Positions 1-7,580 are shown, counted from the first letter of the stretch. The stretch: DNA of 17,003 nucleotides from Bacillota bacterium (GCA_007120745.1 SKNC01000034.1:1-17003), one strand, 5' to 3'. Made by a program: numbers and translations. Notes: generated by a model not told the origin, from the letters alone.

Positions 1-1
1 C

Positions 2-75
2 TGGAGCGGGTGATGGGAATCGAACCCACGCGACTGGCTTGGGAAGCCAGGGCTCTGCCATTGAGCTACACCCGC
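2..75 (-). tRNA. tRNA-Gly (anticodon CCC)
   Basis: On the minus strand the sequence folds as a 74-base cloverleaf with its CCA tail encoded at 2-4. The acceptor arms are 69-75 and 6-12 (GCGGGTG/CACCCGC). The anticodon arm is CTGGC/GCCAG around the loop TTCCCAA, which puts CCC at positions 34-36, reading GGG glycine codons. The T loop is TTCGATT. It is the third tRNA of a Thr-Tyr-Gly cluster read from the promoter at 295-323. Confidence 0.95.
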
Positions 76-87
76 AGAAATATCATA

Positions 88-173
88 TGGTGGAGAGAGG
101 AGGATTCGAACCTCCGAAGGCGATGCCAACAGATTTACAGTCTGCCCCCTTTGGCCAACTTGGGTATCTCTCC
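88..173 (-). tRNA. tRNA-Tyr (anticodon GTA)
   Basis: An 86-base class II tRNA with a long variable arm and CCA encoded at 88-90. The acceptor arms are GGAGAGA (167-173) and its complement at 92-98. The anticodon loop CTGTAAA gives GTA, which is tyrosine. Its 5' end overlaps the first of two perfect 14-bp tandem repeats in the spacer towards tRNA-Thr. Confidence 0.95.
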
Positions 174-199
174 ATTTTAAACTTTCCATTTTAAACTTT
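172..199. repeat. Perfect 14-bp tandem duplication between tRNA-Tyr and tRNA-Thr
   Basis: The unit CCATTTTAAACTTT occurs at 172-185 and again at 186-199 with no mismatch. The first two bases belong to the tRNA-Tyr gene. It looks like a recent replication slippage that lengthened the spacer between the two tRNAs. Confidence 0.9.
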
Positions 200-201
200 G
201 T

Positions 202-276
202 TGGAGCCGACGATGGGATTCGAACCCGCAACCTGCTGATTACAAGTCAGCTGCTCTTCCATTGAGCTACGTCGGC
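202..276 (-). tRNA. tRNA-Thr (anticodon TGT)
   Basis: A 75-base cloverleaf on the minus strand with CCA encoded at 202-204. The acceptor arms GCCGACG/CGTCGGC lie at 270-276 and 206-212. The anticodon loop CTTGTAA gives TGT, which is threonine. It is the first tRNA after the promoter at 295-323. Confidence 0.95.
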
Positions 277-294
277 AAATCAGCAACGATATAA

Positions 295-323
295 ATTATA
301 CAATGTCTCTTGAGAAAAGTCAA
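295..323 (-). promoter_or_regulatory. Sigma-A type promoter of the tRNA cluster
   Basis: On the minus strand TTGACT (323-318), a 17-base spacer and TATAAT (300-295) stand just ahead of tRNA-Thr. The predicted start site is about 10 bases before the mature 5' end. Confidence 0.85.
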
Positions 324-365
324 GGCCTCCAATAAATAATCGGTCTCTTCAAAAAATCCTTATAT

Positions 366-399
366 AAAACCATGAAATCACAATTATTAATATGGTTTT
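366..399 (-). terminator. Putative terminator downstream of sigH
   Basis: A perfect 8-bp inverted repeat, AAAACCAT (366-373) and ATGGTTTT (392-399), encloses an 18-base loop. Read on the minus strand it ends in TTTT and a further T-rich stretch follows. The stem is AT-rich, so strength is uncertain. A second hairpin at 452-471, ten bases past the sigH stop, has an 8-bp stem but no U run. Confidence 0.4.
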
Positions 400-480
400 C
401 CTAAAAGAAAATATACCCTTTGATTTTTAACATATTATTACTATAAGTTTATAACAACTCTGAAGTCGTTAAACTACAGC

Positions 481-1131
481 TTAACCTTCTCGAATTTCCA
501 GGTACTTCTCCAACTTTCTCTTTACCCTCTGCAGGGCGTTATCTATAGATTTAACATGCCTTCTTAACTCCACGGCAATCTCCTGGTATGATTTACCCTC
601 CAGGTAAAGCATCAAAACCTTCCATTCCAGGTCGCTTAAAATCTCTCCCATCTTAAATTCAATATCGTGGTACTCTTCCCTGTTAATCATTAGTTCTTCC
701 GGGTCGGTAATTTTTGCCCCAGAAAGAATATCCAGCAGGGTCCTGTCCGAATCTTCGTCATAAATAGGCTTGTTCAAAGATACATATGAATTAAGAGGGA
801 TGTGTTTTTGCCGGGTAGCGGTCTTTATCGCGGTAATAATTTGTCGGGTAATGCACAGTTCTGCAAATGCCCGAAAAGACGACAGCTTGTCCCCTTTAAA
901 GTCGCGAATTGCTTTGTAAAGCCCAATCATACCTTCCTGTATTATGTCTTCCCGATCGGCGCCAATCAAAAAGTATGACCTTGCTTTAGCTTTGACAAAA
1001 TTCTTATACTTGTTAATCAAGTATTCTAAAGCAACCGAGCTTCCTTCCTTTGCCTCTTCAGCAATCTCCTCGTCGGTCTTGCAATCATACTCCAAAACCA
1101 CCTCACGGATATCTTGTTGGGCATTTGACAT
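481..1131 (-). CDS. sigH: RNA polymerase sporulation sigma factor SigH (Spo0H)
   Basis: A 216-residue sigma-70 family factor. In Bacillus and Clostridia SigH directs transition-phase and early sporulation genes such as spo0A, spoIIA and ftsZ. Region 2 is seen as the DREDIIQEGMIGLYKAI core-binding and -10 recognition segment. Region 4 is the C-terminal helix-turn-helix around EGKSYQEIAVELRRHVKSID. Length fits the family. I place the start at the ATG at 1131, preceded by GGAGG with 7-base spacing; a longer reading frame up to 1176 would add 15 residues with no Shine-Dalgarno. It has its own promoter at 1176-1205, just past yacP. yacP and rlmB upstream and tRNAs downstream are the usual firmicute neighbours. 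Confidence 0.95.
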   Translation of the reverse strand: MSNAQQDIREVVLEYDCKTDEEIAEEAKEGSSVALEYLINKYKNFVKAKARSYFLIGADREDIIQEGMIGLYKAIRDFKGDKLSSFRAFAELCITRQIITAIKTATRQKHIPLNSYVSLNKPIYDEDSDRTLLDILSGAKITDPEELMINREEYHDIEFKMGEILSDLEWKVLMLYLEGKSYQEIAVELRRHVKSIDNALQRVKRKLEKYLEIREG

Positions 1132-1175
1132 AGCCTCGCCTCCATTTTTTTGGGGATATGGGCAGTTACAAAACA

Positions 1176-1205
1176 ATTATAACGTAACCCCCTGTAAATC
1201 GTCAA
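1176..1205 (-). promoter_or_regulatory. Sigma-A type promoter of sigH
   Basis: On the minus strand TTGACG (1205-1200), 18 bases and TATAAT (1181-1176) lie immediately past the yacP stop codon. This lets sigH be transcribed independently of rlmB-yacP. Confidence 0.8.
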
Positions 1206-1215
1206 GGTCTTTATT

Positions 1216-1734
1216 TTACTTGCTTCGCCGCCACTGTTCCAGTTTCTCTTTTACCTCTTCCTTTATACGCTCGTCCAAAGGATTTCTGGTTAACATAAAA
1301 AAATCTTCCGCATAATTTCTGCGAACATCCTCCTTAACCGTATCCAAAAGACGTTTTAACTCCCCTGGGGTGAGCCGCAGCGCTCCCCGGCTGAAAATGG
1401 TCTGTTGTTCCACCTGATCTGACGTAGCCACCCATATATTTATATTCCGATTGCTTTTCAATTTATGCGTAATTTTTTCAATAAGGTTGTCCGCCCTTTC
1501 TCCCTCCCGGGTAAAAATGACTTCAACAGCACTTACTATTTCCCGGCTTTCTGTACCGCCTGCCACCAGGTGAGCATCAAACACCACCGTAAGCTTATCC
1601 CACAGGTTATTAAACTGGGAGAGATAATTGATCAGCCTGAATCGAGCATAATCCATATCTTCCAATGCATGGGCGCTCAAATCCTCCCAGGAGTTTATGA
1701 TATTGTACCCGTCTACAATTAAATATTCTTTCAA
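1216..1734 (-). CDS. yacP: YacP/Rae1-type NYN-domain ribonuclease
   Basis: A 172-residue NYN-domain (PIN-fold) protein. The Bacillus subtilis homologue YacP/Rae1 is a ribosome-associated endoribonuclease that cleaves certain mRNAs in the A site. The N-terminal signature IVDGYNIINSW (D8, N11) is the conserved metal-binding start of the fold. The central WVATSDQVEQQ and FSRGALRLTPGEL stretches are typical of this family. The C terminus is charged and helical. Its start codon is TTG, with GGAG 7 bases upstream. It lies 14 bases after rlmB, so the two are probably cotranscribed. Function is inferred from the family. Confidence 0.9.
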   Translation of the reverse strand: MKEYLIVDGYNIINSWEDLSAHALEDMDYARFRLINYLSQFNNLWDKLTVVFDAHLVAGGTESREIVSAVEVIFTREGERADNLIEKITHKLKSNRNINIWVATSDQVEQQTIFSRGALRLTPGELKRLLDTVKEDVRRNYAEDFFMLTRNPLDERIKEEVKEKLEQWRRSK

Positions 1735-1748
1735 AACTTATCTCCTTT

Positions 1749-2498
1749 TTAAAAAGGGCTTTCTCCCCGCTGCCTCAAAACCTCATACATTAACACCGCT
1801 CCCGCTGCCGAAGCATTTAAGGAACTGACCTCGCCCTTCATGGGAATGGTAACCAGGTAATCACATTTTTCCTTGAGCAGCCTGCTGATTCCCTTTCCTT
1901 CACTCCCCAATACCAGCGCCAGGGGAACCCGGTAATCCACCTCATGGTAGAGCTGAAACCCCTGGGCATCGGTTCCAAATATCCAGAGACCCCATTTCTT
2001 CAGGCGCTCCACCACGTTATTCAAATTTTTCTCCAACGCAACAGGGATATAGGAAACGGCACCGGCAGAGGCCTTAAAAACAGCGGGAGTGACCTGGGCA
2101 GAACGACGGGAAGGAATCACCACTCCATGGGCGCCTGCTCCTTCCGCGGTGCGAATGATAGCCCCCAGGTTCTGGGGATCCTGGATCTGGTCCAGGAGAA
2201 TTAAAAAGGGATTCTCCCCCTTCTTTTCTGCCCGGGAGAGAATGTCCTCCAGCTGCGTATAACGAAATTCAAAACCCAGGGCCACAACACCCTGGTGTTT
2301 TAAATCAGGAGCCAGCCGATCCAGGCTTTTTCTGTCTTTTTTTTCCACCATAACCCCCTGGTCCCTGGCCAGCATTTCTATTTCACCAATCACTGTACCG
2401 GTCATCCCTGAGGCCAGCACCACCTTTTTCAATCTGCCCCCAGCCCGGAGAAGCTCCAGCACAGGCTGTCTTCCTGCAATTAAATCTGACTTATTCAT
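1749..2498 (-). CDS. rlmB: 23S rRNA (guanosine-2251-2'-O)-methyltransferase RlmB (TrmH/SpoU family)
   Basis: A 249-residue SPOUT methyltransferase that uses S-adenosylmethionine to methylate the ribose of G2251 in the 23S rRNA P loop. An N-terminal substrate-binding domain (LIAGRQPVLELL onward) precedes the SPOUT domain. The SPOUT motifs are DQIQDPQNLGAIIRTAEGAG (motif 1, with N and R), LVLGSEGKGI (motif 2) and IPMKGEVSSLNASAAGAV (motif 3). The ATG at 2498 has AAGGTG 6 bases upstream; the GTG at 2505-2507 is part of that Shine-Dalgarno and is unlikely to start the protein. It heads an rlmB-yacP pair. Its upstream gap holds a palindromic repeat and an AT-rich stretch with no clear promoter. 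Confidence 0.94.
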   Translation of the reverse strand: MNKSDLIAGRQPVLELLRAGGRLKKVVLASGMTGTVIGEIEMLARDQGVMVEKKDRKSLDRLAPDLKHQGVVALGFEFRYTQLEDILSRAEKKGENPFLILLDQIQDPQNLGAIIRTAEGAGAHGVVIPSRRSAQVTPAVFKASAGAVSYIPVALEKNLNNVVERLKKWGLWIFGTDAQGFQLYHEVDYRVPLALVLGSEGKGISRLLKEKCDYLVTIPMKGEVSSLNASAAGAVLMYEVLRQRGESPF

Positions 2499-2610
2499 AT
2501 AAAACACCTTTTATATTTTTGTTTCTCTATTGGCACTACCAATAATATACCATTTATCAATGAAAAAAACTAACATTTTCGAAATATTTTTAAAATATCT
2601 AAGCGCTTAT

Positions 2611-2686
2611 GTGCGACAAAGCCGTCCCCGGTTGTCACGGTGTCGCACGGAACAAATGCAGCACCGGGCAGCACCGGGGACGGTTC
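2611..2686. repeat. GGGGACGG palindromic repeat, copy 1
   Basis: The perfect 11-bp inverted repeat CCGTCCCCGGT (2622-2632) and ACCGGGGACGG (2673-2683) encloses a second pair, GTGCGACA (2611-2618) and TGTCGCAC (2641-2648). The region also contains an imperfect tandem repeat of GCACCGGG. It lies between the 2-oxoacid oxidoreductase stop codon and rlmB and may act as a terminator-like hairpin. It shares the GGGGACGGTT core with repeats at 10841, 13205 and 16431. Confidence 0.75.
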
Positions 2687-2703
2687 TCGGCTGCCGCAAA
2701 AAA

Positions 2704-3567
2704 CTACTTAAATTCTTCCTGGAGGTGAGCCAGGGCAGCCGGATCAAAGGAACGATAAGCCAGCGGCTCCTGTCCGGATTCTTCCTGCAGAGCCGGGATT
2801 CTGGACTCAAAGGTGGGGGAAGGCACCTGGTAAAAGATGCCGATGGGAATTCTTTCTCCCCACTGCCCAGCCAGGTGGTTCGCAGCCTCCCGGTCCGAAG
2901 GATCATGTTCCTCCAGTATATGCACCCTCTGTTTATACCAGGCAAAGGTGTTCACTTTATTAAAAGAGACACAGGGCTGCAGAATATCCACCAGGGCATA
3001 ACCGGGAAACTCCAGTGCCGCCTTCATCAACTGCTTTAGATGTTCCTTCTCCCCGCTGAATCCCCGGGCCACGAAACCAGCCCCCATGGTCAGGGCCAGG
3101 GAAAGGGGATTAAAGGGGGAAAGAATCACCCCTGCCGTCTGAACCTTGGTCTTCATCCCCGGGTCACTGGTAGGACTGGCCTGACCCTTGGTCAATCCAT
3201 AAACCTGATTATTGTGTACAAAATGTGCAATATCCGGGTTGCGGCGAATGGTGTGAAGAAAATGGTTGCCCCCTTCTCCATACGTATCTCCATCCCCGGA
3301 TTGGACGATAACTTTTAAAGAAGTATTGGCAGCTCTGGCTCCCACCGCCGGAGGCAGGGCCCGACCGTGCAGGCCATTAAATCCGTTTACCCTTACATAA
3401 TGAGGAATTTTGGCCGCCTGACCAATACCGGAACACAAAAGAATCTGGTGAGGGAGTAATTCCAGTTCCCCCAGTGCATTCTGCAGTGTCTCTAAAATGG
3501 CAAAGTTACCACAGCCCGGGCACCAGGCAATTTCCTCATCTACGGCAAAACAGCTGGCGTTACACAT
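2704..3567 (-). CDS. 2-oxoacid:ferredoxin oxidoreductase, beta (TPP-binding) subunit
   Basis: A 287-residue catalytic beta subunit of a ferredoxin-linked 2-oxoacid oxidoreductase (KorB-like), which decarboxylates a 2-oxoacid to an acyl-CoA in the cytoplasm. The thiamine diphosphate motif is GDGD (91-94) through NN (119-120). CPGC (C16, C19), C45 and C199 (LQPC) are the candidate 4Fe-4S ligands. Here GIG is followed by Q, where many relatives have Cys. HGRALPPAVG and GLTKGQASPTSDPG are family hallmarks. It overlaps the alpha gene by 8 bases, so translation is probably coupled. The substrate (2-oxoglutarate, a branched-chain or other 2-oxoacid) cannot be decided from sequence. No separate ferredoxin-like delta subunit is present. 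Confidence 0.92.
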   Translation of the reverse strand: MCNASCFAVDEEIAWCPGCGNFAILETLQNALGELELLPHQILLCSGIGQAAKIPHYVRVNGFNGLHGRALPPAVGARAANTSLKVIVQSGDGDTYGEGGNHFLHTIRRNPDIAHFVHNNQVYGLTKGQASPTSDPGMKTKVQTAGVILSPFNPLSLALTMGAGFVARGFSGEKEHLKQLMKAALEFPGYALVDILQPCVSFNKVNTFAWYKQRVHILEEHDPSDREAANHLAGQWGERIPIGIFYQVPSPTFESRIPALQEESGQEPLAYRSFDPAALAHLQEEFK

Positions 3568-5257
3568 ACTTCTTCACCTCCTGAAGAATTTCTTCGGGTA
3601 AAAATGGGCGCCCGTCATATTTTAATATCTTGTGATCCACCTCTAAGCCGGTTTCTCTTCTCAGCAGGGAGGCAAGCTGTCCGGTGGCGTTGTTCTCCAC
3701 GCAGAAGCTTGTCTTCACCCCGGGCAAAAGCCGCGATACGGTTTTCACCGGCAGGGGCCAGAGGTCGCTAAAATGCAGCAGCGCAGCCCTCCTGTCCCCG
3801 TCCCTCAGGATGTCCACCGTTTCCCTCAGGCACCCGAAGGTAGAACCCCACCCAATCAGCAGGAGGTCCGGTTCCTGGTGTCCGTACAGCACCGGCTCCT
3901 CCATTTCGGAGAACAGCCCCTCCTGCTTTCGCAGGCGCTTTTCCACCATTCGCCGTCGAGTCAGTGCATCTTCTATGATATTTCCCTTTTCATTATGCTC
4001 ATCGCTGTCCGCCAGAACTACTTCCCCGGGAAACTGCCCCGGCAGAGCCCGGAGAGATATCCCATTTTCAGTGTACCGATAGCGCCGGTACGGGCGAACC
4101 AAGTTCTCTTCCTCCGCCAGGAACCTCTCACAATTGAGCCTTTGAAAATCAAAAGGTGTAACTGAACGGGCGGAATCCGCAAAATTCTGGTCGGTAAGAA
4201 AGATTACTGGAATCTGGTATTTATCCGCCAGGTAAAAAGCTTTATTAAGGCGGTAAAAAGCGTCCTCCAGATGGACAGCGCTTAAAACCGCCCGGGGAAA
4301 TTCCCCGTGACCGGCATGAAGAACAAATTCCAGGTCCCCCTGTTCCGTTCGGGTTGGAAGTCCGGTGGCGGGACCCGGCCTCATCCCTACAACAATAACC
4401 ACCGGGGTTTCGGTCATGCCCGCCAGGGACACTCCTTCCACCATCAGCGCAAACCCACCGCCGGAGGTACAGGTCATAGAGCGAACCCCGGCAAATGAGG
4501 CCCCCAGAACCATATTGATGGCGGAAATTTCGTCCTCTGCCTGTTCCACCACCACACCATATTCCTGTTTTCCTGCCAGATAGTTCATGATTCCTGTGGA
4601 GGGGGTCATGGGGTAAGCTGAAAGAAAACGGCAGCCGCTGGCCAGGGCGGACATGCCCAGCACCTGGTTACCATCAATAAAGAGCCTCTCTTCTTTCAGC
4701 TTCTTCTCCGGCAGTGAGAAACAGGCGGAACAGTGAAGGGCAGCCTCCTTATAACCCTTTTTAAGTGCCTGAAGATTTTTCTCCACCATCCCCTCCTTAT
4801 GAGCAAACATCTGGCGTAAAAGGTCCTCCGCAGCCGCTGTGTCCATGCCCATAAGCACCAGCACCGCTCCTACCGCCACCGTATTAGCCATAACTGCTCC
4901 CCCGGCTTCTTTTGCCAGGTGCAGTAACGGAACCGCAGCACCCCGCTGCTCCTCCCGGGGAAGAGAAAACATGTCCGGGTCATAAATGATTCTGCTCTTT
5001 CCCTGAAGCTTGTCCCGGTGAAGCAAATAAGTTTCCTGGTCCAGGGATACCAGTATATCCACTTTTCCAGCGGCACACCAGGGAGTTTCCGCAGCTATCC
5101 GCAGGCGGGAAAAGTTATGCCCACCCCGCACCCTGGACATATAATCCTTATCCAGGCAGACACCATATCCTGACCTGATCATGGCTTTCCCCAACAGCGC
5201 CACCACGGTTTCAACCCCCTGCCCGGCCTCTCCTCCTATGAGAATATTAATCTCCAT
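3560..5257 (-). CDS. 2-oxoacid:ferredoxin oxidoreductase, fused gamma-alpha subunit
   Basis: A 565-residue fusion. Residues 1 to about 180 form the gamma domain, starting with GGEAGQGVE and containing SRVRGGHNFSRLRI. About 190-390 is the pyrimidine-binding alpha domain, with GCRFLSAYPMTPSTGIMNYL and QAEDEISAINMVLGASFAG. The rest contains the transketolase C-terminal-like domain (LLIGWGSTFG). Together with the adjacent beta subunit it forms the two-subunit KorAB-type enzyme. The ATG at 5257 has AAGGAG 9 bases upstream; the in-frame GTG at 5275 falls beside that site and would add six residues. A strong hairpin at 5299-5334 stands directly ahead of the gene, leaving little room for a normal promoter. 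Substrate is unknown. Confidence 0.93.
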   Translation of the reverse strand: MEINILIGGEAGQGVETVVALLGKAMIRSGYGVCLDKDYMSRVRGGHNFSRLRIAAETPWCAAGKVDILVSLDQETYLLHRDKLQGKSRIIYDPDMFSLPREEQRGAAVPLLHLAKEAGGAVMANTVAVGAVLVLMGMDTAAAEDLLRQMFAHKEGMVEKNLQALKKGYKEAALHCSACFSLPEKKLKEERLFIDGNQVLGMSALASGCRFLSAYPMTPSTGIMNYLAGKQEYGVVVEQAEDEISAINMVLGASFAGVRSMTCTSGGGFALMVEGVSLAGMTETPVVIVVGMRPGPATGLPTRTEQGDLEFVLHAGHGEFPRAVLSAVHLEDAFYRLNKAFYLADKYQIPVIFLTDQNFADSARSVTPFDFQRLNCERFLAEEENLVRPYRRYRYTENGISLRALPGQFPGEVVLADSDEHNEKGNIIEDALTRRRMVEKRLRKQEGLFSEMEEPVLYGHQEPDLLLIGWGSTFGCLRETVDILRDGDRRAALLHFSDLWPLPVKTVSRLLPGVKTSFCVENNATGQLASLLRRETGLEVDHKILKYDGRPFLPEEILQEVKKYV

Positions 5258-5298
5258 AAACCGCCTCTCCTTCACGTAGTATGGTAAAATTTATAAAA

Positions 5299-5334
5299 AA
5301 ACGGGCTGTTGTATCCCGTATAAACAGCCCGTTT
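5299..5334. terminator. Bidirectional terminator-type hairpin upstream of the oxidoreductase
   Basis: The perfect 12-bp inverted repeat AAACGGGCTGTT (5299-5310) and AACAGCCCGTTT (5323-5334) has a 12-base loop. On the minus strand it is followed by seven T's, and on the plus strand by TTTATTTTTT. It should end the cysE-cysS-thymidylate synthase transcript. It is only about 40 bases before the oxidoreductase start, so it could also act as a leader attenuator if the promoter lies upstream. Confidence 0.8.
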
Positions 5335-5452
5335 ATTTTTTGACATCACAAATTTGCCAAAAACCTTCGAAGTCCACTGCTCTATCTGTGGGAAGCTCAA
5401 ACTAACTAATTGTGCAGCTAGCTGAACTACCGGTAACATTGTATCAATCTTT

Positions 5453-6112
5453 TTAACATTTATGAACGTTCAATGAATTCACAATGGGGAAGTACTGCTC
5501 GTAAATGTGTGCTCCGGAGGAATATGCAGTCATGGGGCCGTCCTCCACAGGAAAGTTCAAGTTCATCAGAACATATTCCTTCAGAAGCTGCAGCCCTCCC
5601 AGGTTTTCTGGAAACCCTACAAAGAGGTCCCATGACCTGAAAAATAAAGACATGGCCAATTTTCCCTCTACCACTTTAAAATCAATGACCCTCAAGCACG
5701 GGGGATCCACCAGGGTTATGCTGTCTTTATCACCAATGGAGATGCATGCCTGGTTGGTTGCCCCTCCAGAGGTATTCAAAAGGTCAATTAATGCTAGAAG
5801 CTGTGGAGCAATATACTGTCCATATGTATAATCCTCTTCTTCTCCCTTGTTACCTGTTAAAAGATATTGATAAAAATAGGATTGGATTTTGTCCTCCGAA
5901 GTTGGCGCCGGAATTCCTAAATTTTCAGGAAGAGTAACAGCCAACGGCCGTAAATAAGGTTCCTCAATTACCACTGCCAGATGGTCCAGCTGTTTTCTCA
6001 GCTGTCCCTCATAACTCCCTTTTTCAATTTTATAACTGTAACCGTGCCGGGCACAGGCCCACATGGTCATTCTCCATGCCTGTTCAATGTTTCTCTCTTT
6101 GATTAAAGCCAA
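5453..6112 (-). CDS. Thymidylate synthase (ThyA) family protein, methanogen-type
   Basis: A 219-residue ThyA-fold protein, shorter than bacterial ThyA (about 264) and close to the methanogen enzymes (about 220). The catalytic cysteine is in DPPC (C139). R159-S160-x-D162 followed by N170 (FRSWDLFVGFPEN) matches the E. coli R166/S167/D169/N177 dUMP-binding loop. H202 and Y204 (AHIY) match H207/Y209. The expected reaction is dUMP to dTMP with methylene-tetrahydrofolate or a related C1 carrier. A related pyrimidine hydroxymethylase role cannot be excluded. The start is TTG with GGAG 9 bases upstream. It lies 58 bases after cysS with no terminator between, so it probably shares the cysteine T-box transcript. 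Confidence 0.85.
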   Translation of the reverse strand: MALIKERNIEQAWRMTMWACARHGYSYKIEKGSYEGQLRKQLDHLAVVIEEPYLRPLAVTLPENLGIPAPTSEDKIQSYFYQYLLTGNKGEEEDYTYGQYIAPQLLALIDLLNTSGGATNQACISIGDKDSITLVDPPCLRVIDFKVVEGKLAMSLFFRSWDLFVGFPENLGGLQLLKEYVLMNLNFPVEDGPMTAYSSGAHIYEQYFPIVNSLNVHKC

Positions 6113-6170
6113 CGTCGAAAACTCCTTCCCAAATAATTTTGCTCACCATCCATGCAGGCCCAAGCCCGAT

Positions 6171-7580
6171 CTAATTTTTTCTCTTCCAGCGAACTCCCTG
6201 AGGCGTGTCCTCCAGAATAATGCCCCTGGAAAGCAGCTGATCCCGGATGCTGTCCGCTGCCGCCCAATCCTTGTTTTTCCGGGCTTCCTGTCTTTTTTCT
6301 ATCATCTCTTCAATATCCGGGTCCAGCTGGTCCTTCTCCTGTTCTGCGAAAAGACCCAGAACATCCCCCAGATCCCGGAAGGTGTTCAGAATGCTTTGAA
6401 TTACCCGGGTATTAAGTTTTTCTTCCTTAATATAAATGTTCGCCTCCCGGGTCAGTTCAAAGAGAGCTGCCAGGGCATCGGCTGTATTGAAGTCGTCATC
6501 CATGGATTGAATAAACTTCTCTTTATATTCCTCCACCGCTCCCGTCATTTTCAGATCCCTGTCCTCTAAAGGAAGCTCCTGTGCCCGGTTCAGGGCCTCC
6601 TCCAGGGAGGAAAGCGCAGTAGTCAACCGGTCCAGCCCGGCTTTTGCCTGTTCCAGCAGTTCAAAGCTGAAATTAATGGGGCTTCGGTAATGAGCGGAGA
6701 GCATGAAAAAGCGAATCACCTGTGGGTCTATTTTCTGCTTCATTTCTCTAACCGTGAGGATATTCCCCAGGGACTTTGACATCTTCTGCTTATCAATATT
6801 CAAATAACCTACATGCATCCAGTACTTTGCAAACGGTCTGCCGGTAGCCCCCTGGCTTTGAGCAGCTTCATTTTCATGGTGTGGAAATACCAGGTCCGGT
6901 CCTCCGGCATGAATATCCAGAGTTTCCCCCAAATATTTCATGGACATGGCGGAGCACTCAATATGCCATCCCGGACGACCTTTTCCCCAGGGGCTTTCCC
7001 AGAAGGGCTCCCCCTCTTTGGCCTCTTTCCATAGAGCAAAATCCAGGGGATTCTTCTTCCGTTCATCCACTTCGATCCGGGCCCCGGATTCCAGATCCTC
7101 CAGGTTTTGCTGGGAAAGCATGCCGTACTCCGGAAAAGCGGTTGTGTCAAAGTACACATCTCCACCTGCCTGGTAAGCCAGTCCTTTTTCCATCAATTTT
7201 TCAATCAGCTGGATGATTTCATTTATATGTTGTGTAGCCCGGGGATGATAATCCGCTTTTTCAATTCCCAGGGCTTCCGCATCCTCCAGGTAGGCATCAA
7301 TAAACTTTTCCGCCAGCTCCTCCATGGTAATGTCCATCTCATTGGCCCGTTTTATTATTTTATCATCTACATCCGTAAAATTCTGCACAAAGGTAACTTC
7401 ATACCCCCGGTACTTCATATAGCGGCGGATTACGTCAAATAAAATGAACACCCGGGCGTTTCCAATATGAAAGTAGTCATAGACGGTGGGGCCGCAGACA
7501 TAAAACCCCACCTTTTTCCCCTTTAAAGGAACAAATTCTTCTTTTTTTCTGGTAACGGTATTAAACAGCTTTATTGACAT
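6171..7580 (-). CDS. cysS: Cysteinyl-tRNA synthetase
   Basis: A 469-residue class I aminoacyl-tRNA synthetase that charges tRNA-Cys. The HIGN motif is at 38-41 and KMSKS at 266-270. The zinc ligands that select cysteine are visible as C29, C209, H234 and E238 (GWHIECS and FPHHENE). The C-terminal part carries the anticodon-binding helical bundle and ends in a basic GVRWKRKN tail. Length fits the family. Its ATG lies inside cysE (20-base overlap), with AGGGG 8 bases upstream, so the two are translationally coupled. The cysteine T-box upstream of cysE should control it. Confidence 0.97.
   Translation of the reverse strand: MSIKLFNTVTRKKEEFVPLKGKKVGFYVCGPTVYDYFHIGNARVFILFDVIRRYMKYRGYEVTFVQNFTDVDDKIIKRANEMDITMEELAEKFIDAYLEDAEALGIEKADYHPRATQHINEIIQLIEKLMEKGLAYQAGGDVYFDTTAFPEYGMLSQQNLEDLESGARIEVDERKKNPLDFALWKEAKEGEPFWESPWGKGRPGWHIECSAMSMKYLGETLDIHAGGPDLVFPHHENEAAQSQGATGRPFAKYWMHVGYLNIDKQKMSKSLGNILTVREMKQKIDPQVIRFFMLSAHYRSPINFSFELLEQAKAGLDRLTTALSSLEEALNRAQELPLEDRDLKMTGAVEEYKEKFIQSMDDDFNTADALAALFELTREANIYIKEEKLNTRVIQSILNTFRDLGDVLGLFAEQEKDQLDPDIEEMIEKRQEARKNKDWAAADSIRDQLLSRGIILEDTPQGVRWKRKN

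Noticed and set aside
1132..1176. Longer SigH reading frame starting at 1176
   Set aside because: It has no Shine-Dalgarno, covers the sigH promoter's -10 region, and adds residues not expected in SigH. The ATG at 1131 has GGAGG at 7 bases.
2530..3039. Open frame of 169 codons on the plus strand
   Set aside because: It runs through the palindromic repeat and antisense to the clearly conserved oxidoreductase beta gene. The protein has no recognisable domain.
3684..4165. Overlapping plus-strand open frames of about 130 codons
   Set aside because: They are antisense to the oxidoreductase alpha gene, have low-complexity Ser/Arg/Pro composition and lack ribosome sites.
5463..5472. TGAACGTTCA palindrome as a possible LexA box
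   Set aside because: It lacks the 4-base centre between the GAAC and GTTC halves and lies inside the end of the thymidylate synthase coding region.
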